From DASSUC01 sp035649895 (GTDB lineage Bacteria > Actinomycetota > Actinomycetes > Mycobacteriales > Micromonosporaceae): DNA of 43,429 bases. Shown in pieces: positions 9,071 to 19,513 of this stretch; positions within the stretch are counted from its first letter, which is position 1; every line of letters starts with the position of its first letter. The notes under the pieces were generated by a model that made no database searches, had not been told where the DNA came from, and worked only from the letters and a program-made list of their open reading frames with translations. Both the position numbers and the translations under genes were made by a program. The stretch lies in contig DASRIS010000174.1 of the NCBI GenBank assembly GCA_035649895.1, forward strand, positions 1 through 43,429. Reading direction: 5' to 3'.

Positions 9071-9671
9071 CGGACAACGCCCCCGTCCCCCCAGTCGGGA
9101 TCATTGCTTTGCCCTGGTCTTTGCGTACGTGATATTGATCGCCGCTACTGCTGTAGTGGCCGGGTAACCGTGTCGATTCTCGTGTCGTCCGTAGTGGTTA
9201 CGCAAGGAAGTTGTACAATTACCGAAAGTGTGATTCGGCGACATTCCGCACGTCAGCTGCTGCGGTGGCTCGGACTGGGCACGCCCGCCAGCCCGCCAGC
9301 CTGCCAGGCGGCCAGGCGGCCAAGGGGCCGGGCACCGCCGGACGCTGGGTCATGTCCTCGGCTGTGCAGAGCCGTCAAGCTGCGCTGAGCCGTTGGTTGC
9401 GCCAACTCGGCTGCGCGAACTCGCTGCGGCAGCCGGTCATGTCACTGGCCTGTTCGGTCTGTCCCCGTGGTTGCTTTCGTCTGCCTCCATCGGCTGTTTC
9501 GGGTTCGTCGCTGGGTTCGTCGCTCGCTTCGAGCCCGCCCCAGTCGTTGATCAGCTCAACCTCGGTGAAATTGGGGCTACCCACCGATCGGACAGGCCCA
9601 GTTCCCCTGTAGTTGTGATGATCTTGGGTCGCCGTGACCGACGAAACCGCGGGTGCCTTAAATGGATCCGT
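9071..9671. other. Intergenic region, about 600 bp, no confident gene
   Basis: It separates the starts of the SARP gene (minus) from the end of the dimethylargininase gene (minus). It is less GC-rich than its surroundings, and short repeats GTAGTGG occur near 9150 and 9190. A minus-strand open frame at 9375-9584 begins with coding-like codon use (MGSPNFTEVELINDWGGLEA) but loses it after about 30 codons and has no ribosome-binding site. I see no tRNA or clear terminator. Confidence 0.5.
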
Positions 9672-10508
9672 TCAGCCCGCCGGAACCAGAACGCTCAGGC
9701 ACGTCACGCAGCCCTCGAGCTTCTCGAACTCACCGATATCCACGACCACCGGCCGGAAGCCCAGATCATCGAGTACGGCGGCGGTACGCGGCGCCGACGC
9801 GGCGATGAGGACCCGGTCGTCACCCAGCGGTACGACATGGCAGCCCGGCTCCTCCGGCACCGTCCGGACCGCTGGGAAGACCCCGGTGTCGACCAGGCCT
9901 GGCCAGGTCAGCACGGTGCCGTCGGGCAGTGCGGTCACCGCCGACTTGAGGTGAAGCACCCGGCCCAGCGGCACGGCGACCACGGCGCGCCCCTCGGCGG
10001 CGAGGTGCCGGCGCAGCTGGCGTACGCCCTCGGCGTTGGTGCGTCCGCCACGGCCGACGTACGCGATGTCGCCGACCTGTAGCACGTCGCCCCCGTCCAG
10101 GGTGCCTGGCTCCTCGATGCGCACCACCCGCAGCCCGGCCCGGCGTACTGCCTCCTCGGCTCCAGCCAGCTCGGGTCGGCGCTGCGCGGCTCCGGGCCGG
10201 GTGAGCACGGCGAGGTCACCGCAGACCACCACGGTGTCTTCCACGAAGACCGAGTCGGGGCAGGCATCCGCGGGCGCGACGTGGCATACCCGCCAGCCGC
10301 AGCCGGCGAGCGCCGCGGCGTACGCCTCGTGCTGGCGTACGGCGAGGTCGATGTCGACCGACCTGCGCTCGACGTAGGTGACCAGGCCCTCGGCCAGCCG
10401 ATGGCTGGGCCGGCGCACCAGCGCGACCCCCCGCCCCGGTCCGGGCCCTGGCTCCAGCAGTGACGACGGCAGCGACGGCGGCATTGACATTGGCCTCGGC
10501 GTCGGCAT
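9672..10508 (-). CDS. Dimethylarginine dimethylaminohydrolase (DDAH) family
   Basis: 278 residues from ATG 10508, which overlaps the deaminase stop (TGATG). It belongs to the pentein/amidinotransferase superfamily. Visible are PDSVFVEDTVVV (about 84-95), the GTLDGGDVLQVG motif (135-146), the catalytic His in VLHLKSAVTAL (His186), and the C-terminal nucleophile loop EGCVTCLSVL with Cys270. DDAH hydrolyses N-methylated arginines to citrulline and methylamines; bacterial homologues may also act on related guanidino compounds or be deiminases. The key residues look intact, so the enzyme should be active. It is coupled to a cytidine-deaminase-like gene, an unusual pairing. Confidence 0.88.
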   Translation of the reverse strand: MPTPRPMSMPPSLPSSLLEPGPGPGRGVALVRRPSHRLAEGLVTYVERRSVDIDLAVRQHEAYAAALAGCGWRVCHVAPADACPDSVFVEDTVVVCGDLAVLTRPGAAQRRPELAGAEEAVRRAGLRVVRIEEPGTLDGGDVLQVGDIAYVGRGGRTNAEGVRQLRRHLAAEGRAVVAVPLGRVLHLKSAVTALPDGTVLTWPGLVDTGVFPAVRTVPEEPGCHVVPLGDDRVLIAASAPRTAAVLDDLGFRPVVVDIGEFEKLEGCVTCLSVLVPAG

Positions 10509-10918
10509 CAGTCGAGCGGTTCCGGCCACTCGGTGAGCGGCAGCAGCTGCCGCAGCGGAGCTGAGCGGCGCCGGCCGAGGACCACCTCGGTGCCGAGGTT
10601 GCCGGGGTCCACCGCGCGGATGAGCTCGCGGCACCGCCCGCACGGCGGGATGACATACAGGACGCCATCCTCACTGCGCCAGACCGCCACGATCTTCGCG
10701 ATCTGGTACTCGCCGGCGGTGACCATCGCCGCGATGGCGCTGTGCTCGGCGCAGAAGCCGGTCCCGCTGCCGGTGTCGATGCAGACCCCGGAGTACCGGT
10801 TGCCACCGGTAGTGACCAGCGTGGACCCCACGTCCCCGAAGAGCCGGCCGGCGACGAGCCGCGGGTTGAGGACCGCCTGGGCCGAGGCGATCAGGTCGTC
10901 GTTGGACGGGAGGGCCAC
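10508..10918 (-). CDS. Cytidine deaminase family protein
   Basis: 136 residues from GTG 10918. Zinc-site motifs are intact: CAEHSAIAAM (Cys56-Ala-Glu58, with Glu as proton shuttle) and PPCGRC (Cys93 and Cys96). The size and order fit homotetrameric cytidine deaminases, which convert cytidine and deoxycytidine to uridines. The spacing NRYSGVCIDTGSGTGFCAEHSA also resembles blasticidin-S-type deaminases, so an aminonucleoside substrate is possible. It is the first gene of a two-gene operon with the dimethylargininase. Confidence 0.9.
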   Translation of the reverse strand: MALPSNDDLIASAQAVLNPRLVAGRLFGDVGSTLVTTGGNRYSGVCIDTGSGTGFCAEHSAIAAMVTAGEYQIAKIVAVWRSEDGVLYVIPPCGRCRELIRAVDPGNLGTEVVLGRRRSAPLRQLLPLTEWPEPLD

Positions 10919-11098
10919 CCCGGCACGCTAGCAACCCCGGCAACCGAGGCAACATGTCAGCCGCGTCGGCCACGTCGGCCGCGCCGGCTGCGCCGGCCGC
11001 GGCAGCCGGCAGCCGGCAGTGACGGCTATCGACAATCCCTGGACCCCGTGCCATGGTCAGGAAACGCGAACCAGCCTCGTCAACCATCGGAGGCGATC

Positions 11099-13501
11099 AT
11101 GGATCCTGGCACGATCGGGGCGCCACCACCAGCCACCCGCAGCCGGAGCCGGAGCACGGGCCGGTACGGCCGCCGTACCCGCCTTGTCGCGCTCGCCGGC
11201 ACGGCGGTCCTCGCGCTGGCGCTCGCCCCGGCCTCGGCCACCGCGAACACCGACTCCCTCACCGGAGCCAAGATAGAGATCGATGTCCTGTCCAGCCTGC
11301 CCAGCGAGGTCAGCGGCGGCGACGCCCGGATACGGGTGCGCTTCGGCACCGAGGTCGACCCGGCCGCCCTGCGCGTCGAGCTCAACGGCGCCGACGTCAC
11401 CGCCCGGCTCGCCCCGGACGCCGGCTCCCGCTCGCGCAGCGGCGTGCTGGGCGGCCTGAGCCTGGGGCCCAACACGCTGCGCGCCACCGCGCCGGACAGC
11501 CCCACCGCCGAGGTCGTGCTCACCAACCACCCGATCTCCGGGCCGATGTTCTCCGGGCCGCAGCAGTACCCGTTCCTGTGCCGCACCGAGCAGGCCGGGC
11601 TGGGCCAGCCGCTGGTGGACAACCAGAACGGCCAGGGTATGCGCGTGTTCGCGCTCGACGCGAGCGGCGCGAAGACCACGACCGTGGTCGGCTGGAGCCG
11701 TGACTGCGCCGCACCGACCACACTGGACTACCTCTACCGGGCCGCCGACGGCACGTTCAAGCCGCTGCCGGCCGGTGGGGCCCGCCCGGCCGACCTGACC
11801 ACCACGACCACGCTCGACGGGCGGACCGTCGACTACGTGGTACGCCGGGAGCGCGGCACCATCAACCGGTTCATCTACAGCATCGCCATGCTCGCACCGC
11901 TGGCCGAGGCGGCGACCGGCGGCGGGCTGGCCAACCCGGACGACTCGGCCTGGAACGGCCGGGCCATCTACCGCTTCGACGGTGGCGTCGCCATCGGCCA
12001 CGACCAGGGCCGGCTGCCAGGCGGCGCGCTCTACCACGAGGGCCTCTCCCTCGGGTACGCGATCCTTTACTCCACCGGCACCCGCGCCGCCACCCACTAC
12101 AACCTGGTGGTGGGCGGCGAGACGGCGCTGATGGTCAAGGAGCGCTTCATCGAGGGCCATGGCGTGCCGCGCTACACCGTCGGGGTCGGCGGCTCCGGCG
12201 GCGCCATCCAGCAGTACATCTACGCGCAGAACCACGGCAGCCGCGTGATCGACGCGGCGATCCCGCAGTACTCGTACCCGGACATGGTCACCCAGACTAT
12301 CCACATCGGAGACTGCGAGCTGCTCGAGTACTACATGGACGTCACCGACCGGGCCAACCCCAAGTGGCGCTCGTGGCCCAACCGCACCTGGCTGATCGGG
12401 CTGAACGCCAGCGCCACCGTGGCCAACCCGTACACCGGCGCGGCCGGGTCGACCGAGTGTGTCAGGGGCTGGCGCGGGCTCACCCCGCTGGCGATGAACC
12501 CGATGTGGCAGGCGCCTGATCCACTGTGGAGCCTCATGGACCCGCCCGGGGTCATGCTGACGGTGAAGTGGAGCCACTGGGACGACCTGCGCAACATCTA
12601 CGGAGTGGGCCCCAACGGATACGCCCGCGTGCCGTGGGACAACGCCGGCGTGCAGTACGGCCTGAAGGCGCTGCGGGACGGGCACCTCACCCCCGCCGAG
12701 TTCCTTGATCTCAACGCCAAGGTCGGCAGCTGGAAGGAGTCGAGCGAGATGGTCCAGGAGGGCTGTCCGTTCGTACCGGCGACCTGCACCGACCCGGCCC
12801 AGTTCGACCCGTGGAGCTCGCGCAACATCCGGCTGTCGCCGGACGGCGGAGCCACGCCGGCGCCGCGCCGCTCTGGCGACCGGCAGGCGATCGCCGCGGC
12901 GTACGAGTCAGGCATCGTGTTCACCGGCAACATCGACATCCCGGTCATCGACTGGCGGCACTACCTCGAGCACGAGCTGGACATGCACAACTCGCACCAG
13001 TCGTTCGCCAGCCGGCAGCGCATGCTCAACTTCGACGGCAAGGCCGGCAACCAGGTCATCTGGTTCACCGACGCGCGGCCGGCGCGCGCCTCTGACCAGA
13101 CCCCCCAGGCCCTCGCCGTGATCGACGCGTGGCTGGCGAACCTCGCGGCCAACCCGAAGCTCGGCGTCGAGGGCAGCAAGCCGGCGCTCGCCACCGACCG
13201 GTGCTTCACCACCACCGGTACGGAGATCGCCGCCGGCCCGCACGTGTGGGCGGGCATCCTCGACAACCAGCCGGCCGGCCCCTGTACGGCGTACTTCAAG
13301 CTGTACAGCACCTCCCGGATCGTCGCTGGCGGGCCGATCGAGGGCGGGATCTTCGCCTGTGACCGGCAGAGCGTGACCGCCGCCATCGCCCGGGGCGTCT
13401 ACGGCTCGTGGCTGCCGAACGCGGCCGAGCGGCAGCGGCTGGAGCGGATCTTCCCGACCGGGGTCTGCGACTACACCAAGCGCGACGCCGGACGGCCGTA
13501 G
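11099..13501 (+). CDS. Secreted DUF6351 family protein
   Basis: 800 residues from ATG 11099, preceded by GGAGGCGATC. The open frame extends upstream but without coding character, so this start is preferred. There is a Sec/Tat-like leader with RRTRLVALAGTAVLALALAP, cleaved near ASA-TAN (about residue 48). The body is a DUF6351 protein, an actinobacterial extracellular family. A nucleophile-elbow-like GVGGSGGAIQQYIY (near residue 365) and later HDL-type strands suggest an alpha/beta-hydrolase-like core, but the reaction is not known to me. It stands alone on the plus strand, ends at a strong terminator, and its 5' side is divergent from the deaminase operon. Confidence 0.82.
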   Translation: MDPGTIGAPPPATRSRSRSTGRYGRRTRLVALAGTAVLALALAPASATANTDSLTGAKIEIDVLSSLPSEVSGGDARIRVRFGTEVDPAALRVELNGADVTARLAPDAGSRSRSGVLGGLSLGPNTLRATAPDSPTAEVVLTNHPISGPMFSGPQQYPFLCRTEQAGLGQPLVDNQNGQGMRVFALDASGAKTTTVVGWSRDCAAPTTLDYLYRAADGTFKPLPAGGARPADLTTTTTLDGRTVDYVVRRERGTINRFIYSIAMLAPLAEAATGGGLANPDDSAWNGRAIYRFDGGVAIGHDQGRLPGGALYHEGLSLGYAILYSTGTRAATHYNLVVGGETALMVKERFIEGHGVPRYTVGVGGSGGAIQQYIYAQNHGSRVIDAAIPQYSYPDMVTQTIHIGDCELLEYYMDVTDRANPKWRSWPNRTWLIGLNASATVANPYTGAAGSTECVRGWRGLTPLAMNPMWQAPDPLWSLMDPPGVMLTVKWSHWDDLRNIYGVGPNGYARVPWDNAGVQYGLKALRDGHLTPAEFLDLNAKVGSWKESSEMVQEGCPFVPATCTDPAQFDPWSSRNIRLSPDGGATPAPRRSGDRQAIAAAYESGIVFTGNIDIPVIDWRHYLEHELDMHNSHQSFASRQRMLNFDGKAGNQVIWFTDARPARASDQTPQALAVIDAWLANLAANPKLGVEGSKPALATDRCFTTTGTEIAAGPHVWAGILDNQPAGPCTAYFKLYSTSRIVAGGPIEGGIFACDRQSVTAAIARGVYGSWLPNAAERQRLERIFPTGVCDYTKRDAGRP

Positions 13502-13512
13502 CCGACGCCTAC

Positions 13513-13560
13513 CGGGCCGGGAGGGCGCCGCCGGACGCCGGACGGCGCCCTCCCGGCCCG
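13513..13560. terminator. Strong bidirectional hairpin terminator
   Basis: A perfect 18-bp stem (arms 13513-13530 and 13543-13560) closes a 12-nt loop between two convergent genes ending at 13501 and 13567. Confidence 0.85.
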
Positions 13561-13566
13561 CGCGGG

Positions 13567-14424
13567 CTAGGTCGGGGAGAACCAGATCGTGACCAGCTCG
13601 CGGCCTGACGAGCCGAGGTCGGGCGGCTGGCCCGGCCGCACGCCTGACTCGAGCAGGGCGGCGGCGACCTCCTCCGACCGCTCCGGGGGCAGGCACAGCC
13701 GGCGCCGGGTCACGTCGACCAGGTCGGCGAAGTCGCCGTGCTCGGGCTCGGCCGGCCGCAGCCACCGTTCGTGCTCCGGCCGCAGCCCGAGCGCGGCCAG
13801 GATCGCGAGCAGGTCGTCGGCGGTCGGCGCCTCCGGCCGCCGCAGGTCGTGGAAGCGTAGCCACAGCGGGTTCAGCGAGGTGAGCGGGTGGCGCGCGGTG
13901 ACCTCGACCACCACCCGCCGCCGCGCGTGCCGGACCAGCTCAGCCACGAACGGCTCCAGCTCGGCGACGTTGTAGAGCACGTGGTGGCAGGTGACCACGT
14001 CGGCCACTGGCGCCTCGGCCGCAGCCTGCGGCCACCGTCCGGCGACAACCCCATGGGGTACGCCGAGCGCGGCGGCCCGTTCGGCGAAGGCCGCCAGCAT
14101 CGCCGGCTCCACATCGACAGCGGTGATCATCGATGCCCGCTCCGCCAGCGGCAGGCAGGCGGCTCCGGCGCCCGCCCCGACGTCGAGCACCTCGCCCGGC
14201 GGGTCGAGGGCCTCCCAGGCGCGGGCGAAGGACGGCCCGGCCGGGGTGGCCACCTGCCGGTCAGCCCGGCGGGCGAAGACCTGACGGGGGAGCACCCACG
14301 GCGAGTCGGCCGCGCCGGCCATGATCTCGTCGGGGATCGCCCAGGCGGTCAGGTCCTGGCGCCACCGGTCCAGCAGCTCGCCCGTACGGGTCGACGGCTC
14401 AGTCTCCACCGGCTCAGTCTGCAC
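13567..14424 (-). CDS. Class I SAM-dependent methyltransferase
   Basis: 285 residues from GTG 14424. Motif I EVLDVGAGAGAACLPLA (about 78-94), the acidic motif II ITAVDVEPAMLAAF and the motif IV region ADVVTCHHVLYNV define a Rossmann methyltransferase. The C-terminal third (PLWLRFHDLRRPEAPTADDL, VDVTRRRLCLPPE) fits small-molecule methyltransferases of actinobacteria. Substrate unknown. It is divergent from the AMP-ligase/MFS pair across 187 bp, suggesting shared regulation. Confidence 0.85.
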   Translation of the reverse strand: MQTEPVETEPSTRTGELLDRWRQDLTAWAIPDEIMAGAADSPWVLPRQVFARRADRQVATPAGPSFARAWEALDPPGEVLDVGAGAGAACLPLAERASMITAVDVEPAMLAAFAERAAALGVPHGVVAGRWPQAAAEAPVADVVTCHHVLYNVAELEPFVAELVRHARRRVVVEVTARHPLTSLNPLWLRFHDLRRPEAPTADDLLAILAALGLRPEHERWLRPAEPEHGDFADLVDVTRRRLCLPPERSEEVAAALLESGVRPGQPPDLGSSGRELVTIWFSPT

Positions 14425-14611
14425 CGGCCCGGTTCCCGGCGATGGCCGGCTCGGTCCCGTAGAGATATGGGCTGAGCAGCGGCGGGGCGGACCGGGCGGC
14501 TGGGCGAAACGGTGGCTGCGGGCGTACCCGCGGCGGTATCGTGCTCGCTACCGGAGTCCTGCGGCGCGTCAGGGACTGCCCACGAGGCCTCTTCGGAAGG
14601 GACGCCGCGCC

Positions 14612-16198
14612 ATGGAGCAGCAGGCTAGCCCGGCGCCGAGCTATGCCTGGCAGGCGCTGGACCTATTCGAGAAGTACGGCGCCGACGAGGCGATCGTCGC
14701 CGGGGACCAGCGGTTGACCTACGCCGATGTGCGGGCCGGGTCGCTCGCTGTCGCGCAGGCGCTGCTGCGGCACGGCGTGCGGCCGGGCGCCGGGGTCGGC
14801 GTGCTGGTCGGTAACCCGCCCGAGGCCGCGACGCTGCATCTCGGCGCCCATCTGCTCGGCTGCCGGACGGCATGGATCACGCCGGACGCCCCAGACCATC
14901 ACCGGGCCTACTTCCTGCGCATGGCGGAGGTGAGCGCGTTCGTCTACGACGCCCGGTCGTACTCGGTGATGGGTGCGGACACGGCGGCGGCCGTACCCGA
15001 GCTGAGCGTGCTGTGTCTCGGCCCCGGCGGCGCCGGCCCTGACCTCCTCGTCGCGGCGGACGGCCCGCTTGCCGCGGCGGACGGCCCGGCCCAGGCGCTC
15101 CTGCCCGGGTCCGGCAGCGAGCCGCAGACGATCCTGCAGACGAGCGGCACCACGGACCGGCCCAAGCTGGTCCACCATGGCCCGGGCTTCTACCGGGCCC
15201 TGCTCGACCTGTCGGAGGAGTACCTCGACTCGGGCGAACCGCAGCTGCGCCACCTGGCCGCCTCCTGGCTGTGCCACGTCAGCGGCCAGGTGGCCGCCTT
15301 GATCACACTCTGCACCGGCGGGACGTGGTACCCCTTCGACTCCTTCGACGCGGTGGGCATGCTGCGCACGATCGAGCGGGAGCGGATCACCAGCGTGTTC
15401 CTCACCCCACCCCAGCTCTACCGGGTGCTGGACCACCCGGTCCTGCCCACCGTCGACACGAGCAGCCTCGCCATGCTCTCCATCGGCGGCGCGGCCGCGG
15501 CCCCGTCCCGCCTGGCCCAGGCGATCCAGGTCTTCGGGCCGGTGGTGCGGCCGGTGTACGGGGCGACCGAGGCCGCCTTCATCGCCGCGCTACCCAATCT
15601 CGGCAGCGAACCGTCCCACGCCGGCCTGATGAGCTCGTGCGGGCAGGCGTACGGGGACACCCGCATCGAGGTCCGGGACGAGCAGGGCACCGTGCTACCG
15701 CCCGGCCAGCCCGGTGAGGTCTGGGTCGCCGGCTCCCTGACGATGCTGGGCTACTGGGCCGAGCAGGAGCTGACCAGCGAGTACGTCGTCGACGGCTGGG
15801 TGCGCACCGGGGACGTCGGCTACCTCGACCCGGCCGGCTACCTGTTCCTGGTCGACCGGATCAAGGACTGCATCATGATCGGGCTGAGCACGCAGCGGGC
15901 GTACTCGCGGCCGATCGAGGACAGCCTGGTCAGCCACCCGCAGGTGCGGGCCGCCGCGGTGATCGGCGTGCCGGACGAGCTGGACGGCGAGGCGGTGTAC
16001 GCGTTCGTGGTGCCGGTCCCGGGCGCCCGCGTCACCGCCGATGAGCTGCGCCAGCGGGTGGCTACCGACCTCGTCGAGGAGTGGGCCCCGCAGCAGGTCG
16101 AGTTCGTCGACACGCTCCCGTTGGTCGGAGTGGGCAAGGTGGACAAGAAGGCGCTAAGGGCGCATTACCAGGCCCGGGTACGCCAAGCCAAGCAGTAA
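14612..16198 (+). CDS. AMP-dependent acyl-CoA synthetase/ligase family protein
   Basis: 528 residues from ATG 14612 (GGAAGG upstream); longer in-frame starts overlap the divergent methyltransferase gene. It is an adenylate-forming enzyme: P-loop TSGTTDRPK (177-185), YGATEAAF, the core RTGDVGYLD, the hinge FLVDRIKDCIMI and the C-terminal catalytic lysine region GVGKVDKKALR. It activates a carboxylic acid to acyl-AMP and then probably transfers it to CoA or a carrier. The hinge reads DRIKDCIMI rather than the more common DR.KD.I..GG, and there is a small Ala/Gly linker at 140-165. Three bases separate it from an MFS exporter gene, so the two probably form an operon. No carrier protein or condensation domain is nearby. 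Confidence 0.9.
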   Translation: MEQQASPAPSYAWQALDLFEKYGADEAIVAGDQRLTYADVRAGSLAVAQALLRHGVRPGAGVGVLVGNPPEAATLHLGAHLLGCRTAWITPDAPDHHRAYFLRMAEVSAFVYDARSYSVMGADTAAAVPELSVLCLGPGGAGPDLLVAADGPLAAADGPAQALLPGSGSEPQTILQTSGTTDRPKLVHHGPGFYRALLDLSEEYLDSGEPQLRHLAASWLCHVSGQVAALITLCTGGTWYPFDSFDAVGMLRTIERERITSVFLTPPQLYRVLDHPVLPTVDTSSLAMLSIGGAAAAPSRLAQAIQVFGPVVRPVYGATEAAFIAALPNLGSEPSHAGLMSSCGQAYGDTRIEVRDEQGTVLPPGQPGEVWVAGSLTMLGYWAEQELTSEYVVDGWVRTGDVGYLDPAGYLFLVDRIKDCIMIGLSTQRAYSRPIEDSLVSHPQVRAAAVIGVPDELDGEAVYAFVVPVPGARVTADELRQRVATDLVEEWAPQQVEFVDTLPLVGVGKVDKKALRAHYQARVRQAKQ

Positions 16199-16201
16199 CC
16201 G

Positions 16202-17437
16202 GTGCAGGCCGGGCCGGTGCCGGCACCCGGCCGCCGGACCGGGCTGGTCGGCCTGCTCGGCGCGGTCGCCGTCTCCGACATGGGCAGCAAGATGACCTTT
16301 GTCGCGCTGCCCTGGCTGGTGCTGGTGAGCACCGGCAGCCCCGCAGCGATGGGCGTGGTCGCCGCGGCCGAGCTGCTGCCCTTCATCCTGGCGCTGGCGC
16401 TGGGCGGACCGCTCGTCGACCGCCTGCGGCCCCGGCGTACCTCGGTCGTCACCGACGTCGCCAGTACGGCGGTGGTGGCCCTGCTCGCCCTGTCCTACCG
16501 CGGTGGCCTCGGGGCGGTCGTGGTGCTGGTGGCCGCCCTCGGCGCGCTGCGCGGGATGGGCCAGAACTCCAAGACCGTCCTGCTGCGACCGGTCACTGTG
16601 GAGGCAGGCGCTGACCTGCTGCGGACAACCTCGGTCTTCTACGGCATCACCCGGTTCAGCGACCTGGTGTTCGCGCCGCTGGGCGGGGTGCTCATCGCGC
16701 TGGCCGGCATCCGTACCACGATCATGCTCGACGCGCTGTCGTTCGCGCTGGCCGCGGTCATCGTGGCGGCCATGGTACGCCCGGAGCCGGAGAACCCGTC
16801 CCCTGCCGAGGCCGGCCCGGCTGGCGGGTCCTACCTGGCCGCGCTGCACGACGGCGTCCGGCACCTGTGGCGGGACCGGCTGCTGACCGGCATCCTCGCG
16901 ATGACCTTCGTGACCAACATGTGCCACCAGGCCAACGTGGCCGTGTTCGTCCCGCTGTGGGTGCACGACGAGCTGCGCTCACCGGCCGGGCTCGGCCTGC
17001 TCACCGGCGCGTACGCCCTCGGGACGCTGCTCGGCAGCGCGGTCTACACCGCCGTCGCGCCGCGCGTCTCCCGCTACCTGGTCTTTACCGCGGGTTTCCT
17101 GGCCGGCGGGCCACCCCGGTTCGTCGCGGTGGCGTTCGGTGACGAGCTCGCGATGTCGGCGGTCGCGTTCTTCGTCTCCGGCGTAGCGGTCTCCCCGGTG
17201 CTGAGCATCGTCGGGGCGCTGCTCTACGAGCGGGTGCCGCCGCCGTTGCAGGCCCGGGTGTTCGGGGCGGCGGCCGCCGTGTCGACCGCCGGCATGCCGC
17301 TGGGCGTGGTGCTCGGCGGGTGGGTCGCGGCGGGGCTGGGCCTGACCGCTGCGGCCCTGGTCGTTGGGGCTGTTTACGTGACCGCCACGCTCGCCCCGGT
17401 GCTGGGCCACCGTACGTGGCGGCAGATGCGTGCGTGA
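16202..17437 (+). CDS. MFS transporter (exporter type)
   Basis: 411 residues from GTG 16202, 3 bp after the ligase stop. Ten to twelve hydrophobic helices are visible, with the MFS loop 2-3 motif as GGPLVDRLRPRRTSVVTD and a long central loop around PEPENPSPAEAGPAGG. It resembles the MFS_3/enterobactin-exporter branch (TFVALPWLVLVSTGSPAAMG). It is likely a drug/proton antiporter or an exporter of the product of the adjoining ligase; the direction is inferred from family and context. Confidence 0.9.
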   Translation: MQAGPVPAPGRRTGLVGLLGAVAVSDMGSKMTFVALPWLVLVSTGSPAAMGVVAAAELLPFILALALGGPLVDRLRPRRTSVVTDVASTAVVALLALSYRGGLGAVVVLVAALGALRGMGQNSKTVLLRPVTVEAGADLLRTTSVFYGITRFSDLVFAPLGGVLIALAGIRTTIMLDALSFALAAVIVAAMVRPEPENPSPAEAGPAGGSYLAALHDGVRHLWRDRLLTGILAMTFVTNMCHQANVAVFVPLWVHDELRSPAGLGLLTGAYALGTLLGSAVYTAVAPRVSRYLVFTAGFLAGGPPRFVAVAFGDELAMSAVAFFVSGVAVSPVLSIVGALLYERVPPPLQARVFGAAAAVSTAGMPLGVVLGGWVAAGLGLTAAALVVGAVYVTATLAPVLGHRTWRQMRA

Positions 17438-17463
17438 GATGCAGGTTCGCGCCCAGGCTCGGG

Positions 17464-17553
17464 ATGCGCAGCCTCACAGAAGCCGACTACGCCGGTCTCC
17501 ACGAGTGGCTCCATAGGATCTACGGGACGCCGCCGACGCATAGCGCGGCTTGA
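17464..17553 (+). pseudogene. Possible short gene remnant (29 codons)
   Basis: A 29-codon frame with coding-like composition (MRSLTEADYAGLHEWLHRIY...) resembles the first residues of LuxR/GAF-type regulators. It stops at 17553 without the rest of such a protein, and no ribosome-binding site is evident. It lies between the MFS gene and the reductase gene. It may be a 5' fragment left by a deletion, or chance. Confidence 0.2.
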
Positions 17554-17592
17554 GCTGCCCACAAACATCTCAAGGCTCTTCGGGGGAGCAGA

Positions 17593-18168
17593 ATGAGCGA
17601 CATGGGTACCGGAACCGGCAAGGTGGTCGTGAACAGGTCGATGTCGCTCGACGGCTTCATCGCCGGCCCGGGCGACGCGATGGACTGGATCTTCGACTTC
17701 ATAGCGCCGGACGCGCACTGGCTGGCGGAGATCGCCGCGGCCACCGGCGCCATGCTCGTCGGCCGGCGGACCCATGAGGTAGGCAACAGGATGGACGCCG
17801 ACAAGGAGCGGGGGTCGGCAGCGAGCGATGAAGGGTACCCTTTCTCCGGACCCGTGTTCGTCCTGACCCACCAGCCGCCGGACCCGCCGGACCCGGGGGT
17901 CACGTTCCTCACCGGTGACATCGGGGAGGCGGTCGCCACCGCACTGGACGCCGCAGGCGGCAAGAACCTGGAGATCCTCGGCGCTGACGTGGCCGGCCAG
18001 TGCCTGCGGCGGGGTCTCGTCGACGAGATCCTGGTGTACGTACTTCCGGTGCTGCTCGGCGACGGCATCCGCTTCTCGCCCCCGGGTCTACCCAGGATCG
18101 ACCTGGAACCAGTCAGCAGCACGCAGGCGGACGCCGTCACCATCCTCAGGTTCCGCGTCCGCAGGTAG
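17593..18168 (+). CDS. RibD C-terminal/DHFR-like reductase family protein
   Basis: 191 residues from ATG 17593 with GGGGGAGCA upstream. It shows the DHFR-like family pattern: VNRSMSLDGFIAGPGDAMDW at the start, TGAMLVGRRTHEV, FVLTHQPP, LEILGADVAGQCLRRGLVDEI and LVYVLPVLLGDGIRF. Members are NADPH-dependent small reductases of mostly unknown substrate, related to RibD and dihydrofolate reductase; this is not a housekeeping folA. It is followed by a terminator and a convergent EF-Tu gene. Confidence 0.9.
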   Translation: MSDMGTGTGKVVVNRSMSLDGFIAGPGDAMDWIFDFIAPDAHWLAEIAAATGAMLVGRRTHEVGNRMDADKERGSAASDEGYPFSGPVFVLTHQPPDPPDPGVTFLTGDIGEAVATALDAAGGKNLEILGADVAGQCLRRGLVDEILVYVLPVLLGDGIRFSPPGLPRIDLEPVSSTQADAVTILRFRVRR

Positions 18169-18285
18169 CCCTGGCCTGCCCGCCGCAGTGGCAACGATGC
18201 CGACTGGGACCCATCGGCAGGCACCTGCGCAGGGCCCGCGACGCGGCCAACGGGCTCGACCGCGCTAGCTCACTGCCCAACAGGG

Positions 18286-18315
18286 GACCGGGGCAGGCCG
18301 GCACCCGCCCCGGTC
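18286..18315. terminator. Hairpin terminator between reductase and EF-Tu genes
   Basis: A perfect 9-bp stem (GACCGGGGC, 18286-18294, with 18307-18315), a 12-nt loop, then TTTG on the plus strand. Both flanking genes converge on it. Confidence 0.65.
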
Positions 18316-18325
18316 TTTGAGTACC

Positions 18326-19513
<1,188 letters not shown>

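Noticed and set aside
9375..9584. Minus-strand 69-codon frame starting MGSPNFTEVELINDWGGLEA
   Set aside because: The first 30 codons look coding-like, and a RiPP precursor was considered. There is no ribosome-binding site, codon use collapses in the second half and no maturation genes adjoin.
10742..11098. Upstream extension of the DUF6351 frame by 119 codons
   Set aside because: It overlaps the deaminase gene on the opposite strand. A good ribosome-binding site and signal peptide mark ATG 11099 as the start.
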